Of a stretch of DNA of 64,000 nucleotides, positions 57,300 through 64,000 are shown one piece after another; the stretch's first letter is position 1, and each line of letters starts with the position of its first letter. The notes under the pieces were generated by a model, which ran no database searches, was not told the origin of the DNA, and worked only from the letters and a program-made list of their open reading frames with translations. Both the position numbers and the translations under genes were made by a program. The stretch comes from Nemophila menziesii (Eukaryota; Streptophyta; Magnoliopsida; Boraginales; Hydrophyllaceae), in contig JARWIR010000008.1 in NCBI GenBank assembly GCA_029959085.1, forward strand, positions 1,860,001 through 1,924,000, written 5' to 3'.

Positions 57300-59379
57300 C
57301 TTACCTATTTTATTGCTAATAAGGAGAGAGTAGATATCTTGTTTGGGTTAGAAACCTAAAAAAATATTGTTGGTCAAAGGTATTCATCTAGTATAAATAG
57401 GTTATATTTCTCACAAAATCACTTTTTCACTTATATTCTCATGTTCAAAACATCGTAATTTTATTTTGTCTTTTTCGAAATCGGTTCGGGTTACTTTTTA
57501 GAGGATAAAAAGACAAATTTTCAGTGACTCTACATGGGGTCGTCATTGTTCAGCAAACACTTTATTCAAATTCAATAGGCTATAAACCTTAGTTTTTTAG
57601 TTTTATAGTTTTAGAGTTTTTTCATTCATGTTGTATAGTGATTATCGTGTTTAGGTAGCATTTTCTAGTATGTAACGGGCGTTTTGTTGTTGTTTGTATT
57701 TAGGTTTGTGTGTTGTGGTACTTTTATTTGTTCATTTTGGAAATGTGGTCTCCATTGATGATTTTTCTAAAGGTATTTAATGATGTTAGGAAGATGAAGT
57801 CACTGACCCTAGATAAATGTTTGCATGTGTGTGGTATGTGGTGTACTTATACTTCTTTAATAAATATGTGCGGTAAATATTCTCAGTGGAAATTGTGAAG
57901 TGCGGTATACTTATACCCTAAGCCCCCTTTTAAATCATTGAGCCTGGTTATTGATATGCTCTGAGATTGATATGGTGCTTCGTGAAATTGTACTCAGAGT
58001 GCAACCATATCAAGCATTGAGCACAAATTATATTATTTCCTTTTTCAATTACAGAGCCTTGTAAACACTAGGCAAATATAGAAATGGGAAATTATATAAA
58101 ATTGTACTTAAATAGTGCATCCATGTCGATCTTTGAGCAAACCTCATTTCTATCACTAAACCTGGTAAGCTCGAGGCACATACATTGGTAAGTTACTTAG
58201 GTATTTTCAATCTCCGAAGGTGCTAAGAATCCATCACATGATTCTTAGCATGTGATGTGAGTGTGGTTGTCGGTGTGTGTGCTCATGCGCCCGCGTGTGT
58301 CTGTATGTGAGGTTAATAGGGTTAGTTCTAGTAACATTGTTAGTTTATTAGTCTAATCTAAAAAGTTAGAAATTATGTGATTGAAAATGGCTGAAGTGCA
58401 AGTATAATACAGATCTAGCATCCAAATGCTTGATTTCATTTTATATAAACACATTCATAGTACAACAAATGTTTTAAATACATAATTTATTCTCAGACAA
58501 TCTAAAGTAGGTGTAACCCAAAAAGCAGTTAAATACATGATTAATGTTCTAACATCTACAATTACTCTAATATTATTTGATATATATACACATGATTTAT
58601 TTCATAAAAATAAGTATGGCCTTTCATGAAAACAGTATGGTATTTTTGCAGGTACGTACAACAAGATCAAGAGTTTGTTACCTTAACTAGACACGTAGAA
58701 ACAACATAAACTTACTCGTTTATGTTTTAACACCAAGAAAACACATCAATTTTCAAAAAGGATTTAGTGATGTTCTTTATTTTTTTTAAAACAAGTTAAC
58801 ACATTCAATTTTTGTGAGATGAGAACATTTAGTTCATAAGTAGTGAAAACTTGAAAACATCAAAGACACTACATGTTATATTCCCCAACCCCAATCTATC
58901 CATGTATACTTCATGTTGAGATAACATTCCACTATTTGTTCCTCAATTTTTACTAGATTTACATACAAAATCACAAATAATAATAAAACCTAATCGAATT
59001 GAACCCAAATTGTGCATAAATTACTAACACGCAAACACTAGATCAAATGCATAAGGGATCAAATGCATAAGGGCTTGACTTCATATTTTTTTAGTAGAAT
59101 GAACAGTATAAGGATCACGACACGAACATTGAAAACAAAATCATAACTGGAATTATTAACGGATATCTAATTGTAAACGGATACCAAAATTGTAAAATTT
59201 CATCCCTAACATTGTCACTTTGTTCAAGAGATGCAATTATAGTTCATATTCATCAAACACAATAAATCTTTAAAAAATTTCTAATATCCTAGCAAGTAAA
59301 CAATACTAGGACAAGTGAGAGTAAAGTACAAAAATTAATACAAGAATCAACCATAAGGGAACCGAAAAATATTTTTAAA

Positions 59380-60360
59380 TCAAAACATACAATTAAAAGG
59401 TATTACCGCATCATAAGTGAGACGAATACGAAAGGTAAATTGAGTACATCGACCACAATGTCTCTTGCATATGAAAACAAATGTATAATAGGGGTACCGG
59501 TTCTTCATGGGCCTACTAGGATGTGTTTTGCATATCCCTGGGGCAAGAGATATACCTACGTTATGAATGACAAAAATCAAAAGAACGAATCTTGAGTATG
59601 ACTCATTATACTTTTTAGCATAAAAGTAATACTATGTGTTATCAAATTTATTGTGATTTTGGACAAAATGCAAAACTACAAGAACAAAGAGATTAGAGAT
59701 ATCATCAATTATCACAGGGAAACCTTTGATCTTCAATTTGTATCAAGAACATGACATCGTAAGATATCAACAATCATCACAAGATCAAACTCAACTTGAA
59801 ATACCACATCACTTGATTGTCGAACCCTCCATGTACTGTAGTAGTCAAATTTAATATCCTACCTAATTTGAGATTGGGTAGATAGTACGTTAGTATAATA
59901 TTTGGAAAGAACGGGACAATTGTATATTTTTTTCCATTAGAATATTGTAGATACCGTCAATAAACTCAGTTATCAAGAGCTCATGCTTAACCTTAATCTG
60001 ATTATTAAGTTACTTGACAATATTTCATGTCATCTCACCATAATATTTCCTATAAATATGGTATCTAATTATTACTCTTTAGTGAGATTTTCAAAAAATA
60101 TAATTGTATAGAAACCTATGGTCTCTATAAATCTGATTACATCCCGGTCTGAATCAACCAAATTTATGGTGTGAGCATAAGCATATTTTCAAAAAAATTG
60201 TGACATAAACTAACTAAAAACTTTAGCACCTTTACATTTGAGTTTTAAGTATATATTTATATAAAGTATACAACATGAATGATCAGATCCTGGGAAAATC
60301 GAGTTGACAACTACTACAATACCAAGATGATGATATGTAATAAAAGTTGCCTCACAATCA
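59380..60360 (-). pseudogene. MULE transposase fragment, copy in S6
   Basis: It is homologous to 53,640-54,532. The frame at 59,380-59,580 has CKTHPSRPMKNRYP and KRHCGRC, the C-terminal region of MuDR-type transposases that ends in a CCHC-type knuckle (CxxC is present, while GHN..TC is lost). The middle (59,700-60,360) aligns with S4 but no long frame survives. It ends at 'caatcat' (60,359), the same point at which the S4 copy meets the segmental copy C3. Confidence 0.65.
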
Positions 60361-60639
60361 TCAAGATACAAAAGAAATAACTAGAGAAAGTTTGTCCAAT
60401 TAACAACATGTCTATCACGACATACATAAAATGAGATTGGAAACAATATTGAGAAAAAGGTAACACAAAAGTCTATGAAATCAAGAAAGTGTGACTTACA
60501 AAAATTCCCAGAACTCAATAAAAAATACATGCAAGCTTTAAAAATCATTAATAAAAAAAGAAAATGAGATATGCAAAACAAATAATAAAATTGAAGAATG
60601 AAATAAACACAAAACAAAGAAAACAACAACATGAAACGT

Positions 60640-61085
60640 TATTTGATTTAACATTATTCATAGATTTCAAAGTACACCTGTTTACAAAAAATTCATCATC
60701 TCTAAATTTATAAATAGAATTATCAATTGGAGACATGAATCTGTATGCATCAGTATTCTAAGCATAGCCTTTGAAAATTGAATATATGGTATTTGGTCTA
60801 ACAATGACTTTCTTGAAGTCAGGAAGCCCTACCTTGTCTCGATTCTCCATACATTTCAAAATTTCAGGGTAGGTAAAAAATCCATCCACAACTCATAAGG
60901 GGTCTTGTTTAAGTTTGTATTGGGTACTTTATTAAGTACATAACAGGCAGACAAGACAGCTTCACCCTTGTTGTTTGGTAAACCTAGACTAATAACATGA
61001 CATTCATCGTTTCATTAAGAGATCTATTCTTCTTTTAAGCTATATTATTTTGTTGGGATGTGACTGGGACACTAATTTCATGTAT
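60640..61085 (-). pseudogene. Ty1/copia integrase C-terminal fragment
   Basis: On the minus strand the order SVPVTSQQNNIA*KKNRSLNE, then EAVLSACYVLNKVPNTNLNK and TPYELW, then FKGYA*NTDAYRFMS and FRDDEFF is readable with frame changes. This is the end of the copia integrase catalytic core and its following 'GKY..FIGY' region. Two in-frame stops and several shifts show it is dead. No LTR was found on either side. It lies in the part of C3 that is missing in C1. Confidence 0.8.
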
Positions 61086-61131
61086 TATTCAATTATTTAA
61101 CAAAATAATTTAAGTTAATTCATGGTGTAGT

Positions 61132-61289
61132 GTGAAGTTACCAATCTCATTTGAGATAGGTTGTAGTGATGGTTGTGTAGGTGGTAAGTGGGTTTGTAGT
61201 TTATTGTAGTGCGAAGTTACCAATCTCATATGAGATTGGTTGTAGTGATGGTTGTGTTGGCGGTGTTGTGTTTTTTCACAACTTTCACC
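61132..61289. repeat. 79-bp tandem duplication, two copies
   Basis: The unit gtgaagttaccaatctcat at 61,132 recurs at 61,211 as gcgaagttaccaatctcat, and both continue with 'ggttgtagtgatggttgtgt'. Confidence 0.85.
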
Positions 61290-61888
61290 ACTAGTAAGAA
61301 GGAGTTTCTCGTTAACCATTGTTGTCTTGATTTGATAATCTATAATTTCATTTACATCAATCTCCAAGCACGGTAACCCCCTGAACTATATACTAGAGAA
61401 GTTTATTAGTATATACTATAAAAAATAAAAAATGTTTAAAAAAAGAAAAAACTCAACTCGTTTTTACAGGCTTGGCAAAATTATCCACAATTCAGTAATG
61501 TGGTGCCAATGTGATGTTAACTAACCATCAAGGGATAAAAAAAGGACAACTGTATTAAAAAGTATGAAAGATAAATATTATTTTAAATCTTATTATAGAT
61601 AATTGTCCACAAAAGTAATTTGATATAAAGTTAAAGGGTCTGGTAATTTTTTCCTTCATTATTCAACAATTTATCACCTATTAAAAGATGTTAAATGGGA
61701 AAATATGTTAAAATGGCGACATAATGAAGTTTATAAGTAAAATTAATCGACATTTTTAGGTAACACAATACTATTAAAGCACAAAAAAAAATATAAACAA
61801 GAAACATACGAGTAAATTACTTACCGGCCTATATACGGGTGGCTCGGTTTAAGTCTGAAAAAAAAATCTAAATGATTTGTATTCAGTA
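61290..61888. other. No gene recognised
   Basis: AT-rich 3' flank of SDR pseudogene 2. No polyadenylation site or domain could be supported. Confidence 0.4.
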
Positions 61889-62643
61889 TTAAGCTGTAAA
61901 TCCACCATCAACTACTAGGTTATGCCTAGTGATGAATGCAGAATCATCCGCAATATCTTTAGCCTTTAATGCAATATCTTTCAAACTCGTTAATGACTGA
62001 TAGGACATTTCAAATTCCTCAGCATCCATATCAAATGTTTTCAGCGCCTATGGTGACTAAATATGGTGACACATTATTTACCCTAATTCCATACTGCCCA
62101 AGTTGTTTGCTTGCACATCGCATAAATCCCAGTACTTAATACTAATAATCAGTCCCCTTTTCACCACTTGTTGTAGCCACTACGCTACATGTGCAGATTA
62201 TATTACCTGTTGCATGTCGTTTGACCATTACACATGCAGCGTGTTTTACACAAGCAGACATACCCCTCATGTTAACCGCAAAGAGTCCATCAAGTGCAGA
62301 AAGGTTGAAATCAAGGATTGATTGATTTAGTAGTAGCTGTGGTAAAAATTCCAGCATTGTTGAACATGATATCAAGGTGACCGTAGTTCTTGATAGTCCA
62401 AACTACCATGGCCCTACCTTGATCTTCTTCACTAACGTCACCGTGAAAGTAGCTGCAAATATCTGAGCTAATGGATTCAACCACTTTTTGGCCTAAATCA
62501 TCTTGAATATTAGCTATCACGATGGCGCCTGGACCATAATTGAAAAAGAAACATACTGTTGCCTCCCCTATCCCGCTTGCGCCTCCGGTGATCATAACAA
62601 ATTTTTCTTCCAATTATCTCATAGAAGAAGAAGATTCTGCCAT
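61889..62643 (-). pseudogene. Short-chain dehydrogenase/reductase pseudogene 2
   Basis: It is the most complete SDR copy and belongs to the plant SDR110C group. The start MAESSSSMR at 62,643 is followed by a stop at codon 10. The main frame from 62,613 has the dinucleotide motif TGGASGIG and the NNAG motif (NNAGIFTT). A frameshift near 62,320 leads to the frame at 62,142-62,375 with the ICTCSVV strand and GTDY, the catalytic Tyr. The codons after it are lost, so the Lys of YxxxK is missing, and two stops follow. The C-terminus is readable in other frames (CASKQLGQYGIRV, then NLVVDGGFTA) down to a stop codon at 61,889-61,891. No intron is evident. It is non-functional, with independent lesions from SDR copy 1. 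Confidence 0.88.
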
Positions 62644-64000
62644 GTTGTTAGAGAAAGAAATGTTGTTCATATAGTGTTATTATAGAGATTAGTTTAGATC
62701 GAATCAATTTGCTCCCTACTTCTCTCCATATATAGGACTAATTAACTACAATGTCAATTAGATGAAACTCGTGTAAATCTCTTCTATTATCTATAGATTT
62801 AAACGAATTTCATATTTATGATGTCATCTTATTATATACTTCTCCAATATCTAGAAATTATTTTTGCTTTCTTTCAAATGTGACATCGTCTATCTTTTGT
62901 GTTAGTTTTTATGTGTTATTTATAATTTTTTGTCTTTTTGTGCTTTTTCGATTGTTGGTTTTTTGTCTATTTGTCTGATGTTATTTTGCGTTCGTGATAT
63001 ATGTAAACTTTTATTCCAAAAATAAAATAAAATAAAAGTGACACCTCCTGGATCAAGATAAATTTATGTGACTCCATAGTTATCTTAACCGCAATATATA
63101 TGTTTTGCATTTTTCAAGGGAGGGGCCAGGAAATTTTGTTACGATGATCAAAGAGTTATGAGATAACTCCCAAAAAAAATTTGTTTTATTTGCACTATAA
63201 ATCTATATATTATGCAAAAATTGTAAAATAGTTTCTTATATTATTCAAATCTGTACTATACATTCTTATATTGTGTAAAGATTGCAATATAAATTCTGAT
63301 ATTAATTTTTTGATGAATTATTGTATGAATTCTTTTTTATACAAATAACATATATTTTATTGTAAAAACCAAAAATTAAATTCTATAAATAAAGATAATT
63401 TAAAATTTAATAAAATGAATTTTAAAAGTTAGAGAAAATTAAAAGAAGATTTTCAGAAAAATTAAAAAATGAATATTTATTTTATTAAGATTTTCTTTTT
63501 GAAATATAAAAAAAGGCCATAGATCGCCCCAACACTAAAGTGGCTCCGCCCCCAGATTTTTTTTATTATACTTATGGAGAATCCTTTTTATTAAGTTAGA
63601 GTATTTTAGTAAAATTAAATGTTTCTGGTTCTAATCTCAGCAGTATCAATCATACTCTTTTTCCTAATACACTGTTATTTAACTTAGATTTCTTTAAAAA
63701 ATTAATTACTTGAAAATATTTTAATTTTGTTTAGAAATTTTGATTTTTGTTATAATATTTTGAAAATCTTCAAGTTTTATACATACTTTTTGTCAGTAAC
63801 TCATATAATATCTCCATTATCAATATTTAATTGGACTTTTTATTAGTATCATATAATTATGAAATATTTGTTAAAAAAGAGTTGAAAAACATTTTCATCT
63901 TTTTAATAAGTCCATTATTTTCCACCTTCTCATAAATTCTATTTTTTAATGAATTCGCCTAATTTATCCATGATAAATTTAGATTCGTGAGATATCATAA
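62644..64000. other. SDR 5' flank, duplicated
   Basis: It matches 18,285-19,619 almost throughout. It contains 'ccatatataggac' (a possible TATA box at about 62,728, in the wrong direction for the SDR) and AT-rich DNA. No gene is recognised. Confidence 0.7.

Larger units (their letters stand above)
54533..64000. repeat. Segmental duplication, right copy (C3)
   Basis: It matches C1 (13,607-19,619) in direct orientation and is the longer form. It contains subunits S5 (55,375-58,420) and S6 (58,420-60,360), MULE debris, a copia fragment, SDR pseudogene 2 and its flank. It runs off the window's right edge while still matching C1 at 19,619. Confidence 0.9.

Noticed and set aside
57710..57898. 62-codon frame in S5 as a possible small gene
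   Set aside because: The same place in S1 (about 16,850-17,030) is frameshifted and in S3 it is not recognisable, so there is no sign of selection.
1..64000. CRISPR arrays, bacterial operons, rRNA or tRNA genes
   Set aside because: No regularly spaced short repeats of that kind, no rRNA-like segment and no convincing tRNA cloverleaf were seen. The content is plant nuclear.

Overview
This window looks like transposon-dominated chromatin from a eudicot plant. It is strongly AT-rich. Its protein traces are Athila-type Ty3/gypsy, chromovirus-type gag, Ty1/copia, hAT, En/Spm-like and Mutator-like (MULE) sequences, plus plant short-chain dehydrogenases (SDR) and a plant SR splicing-factor domain. 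I see no intact cellular gene. The only clearly intact long reading frame is the gag of a small LTR element. The species cannot be named from the sequence.

Left part (1-13,606): the 3' end of a plus-strand Athila-like element (internal part 1-902, LTR 903-2,436); a dead hAT transposase (about 3,953-6,830); a foldback element (7,851-8,013); a broken intron-containing Ptta/En/Spm-like gene (9,620-10,940), followed by short repeats that resemble CACTA subterminal DNA; and a broken SDR gene (12,314-12,839).

Duplicated blocks: 13,607-19,619 matches 54,533-64,000 in the same orientation, about 41 kb apart. The left copy lacks about 3.5 kb that the right copy has, covering MULE, copia and nearly all of an SDR pseudogene. 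Inside and beside these blocks are six copies of a 2-3 kb subunit, in alternating 'odd' and 'even' forms; two of the three even forms carry MULE transposase debris.

Central nest (22,441-46,516): a truncated LTR (22,441-23,813) abuts an old Athila-type element B on the minus strand (about 23,814-46,480). B holds decayed gag, protease, RT, RNase H and integrase, and it was hit twice. Element A (26,119-36,029) is a complete non-autonomous Athila relative whose protease runs directly into an integrase C-terminus. The second insertion (38,077-39,933) is a young gag-only LTR element of TR-GAG type with 305-bp LTRs that differ at about two sites. Most of what is informative here is transposon architecture: a 46-bp hairpin module of constant length at the U3 end of five LTRs, a second exact copy of the polypurine tract inside A, and GC-rich palindromic 107-bp repeats in A with a positional counterpart in B.

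Between B and the right-hand array (46,517-49,869) are two G-boxes one helical turn apart, one exon-like RRM piece of an RS-type SR protein, and an Arg/Gly-rich reading frame of unknown origin.
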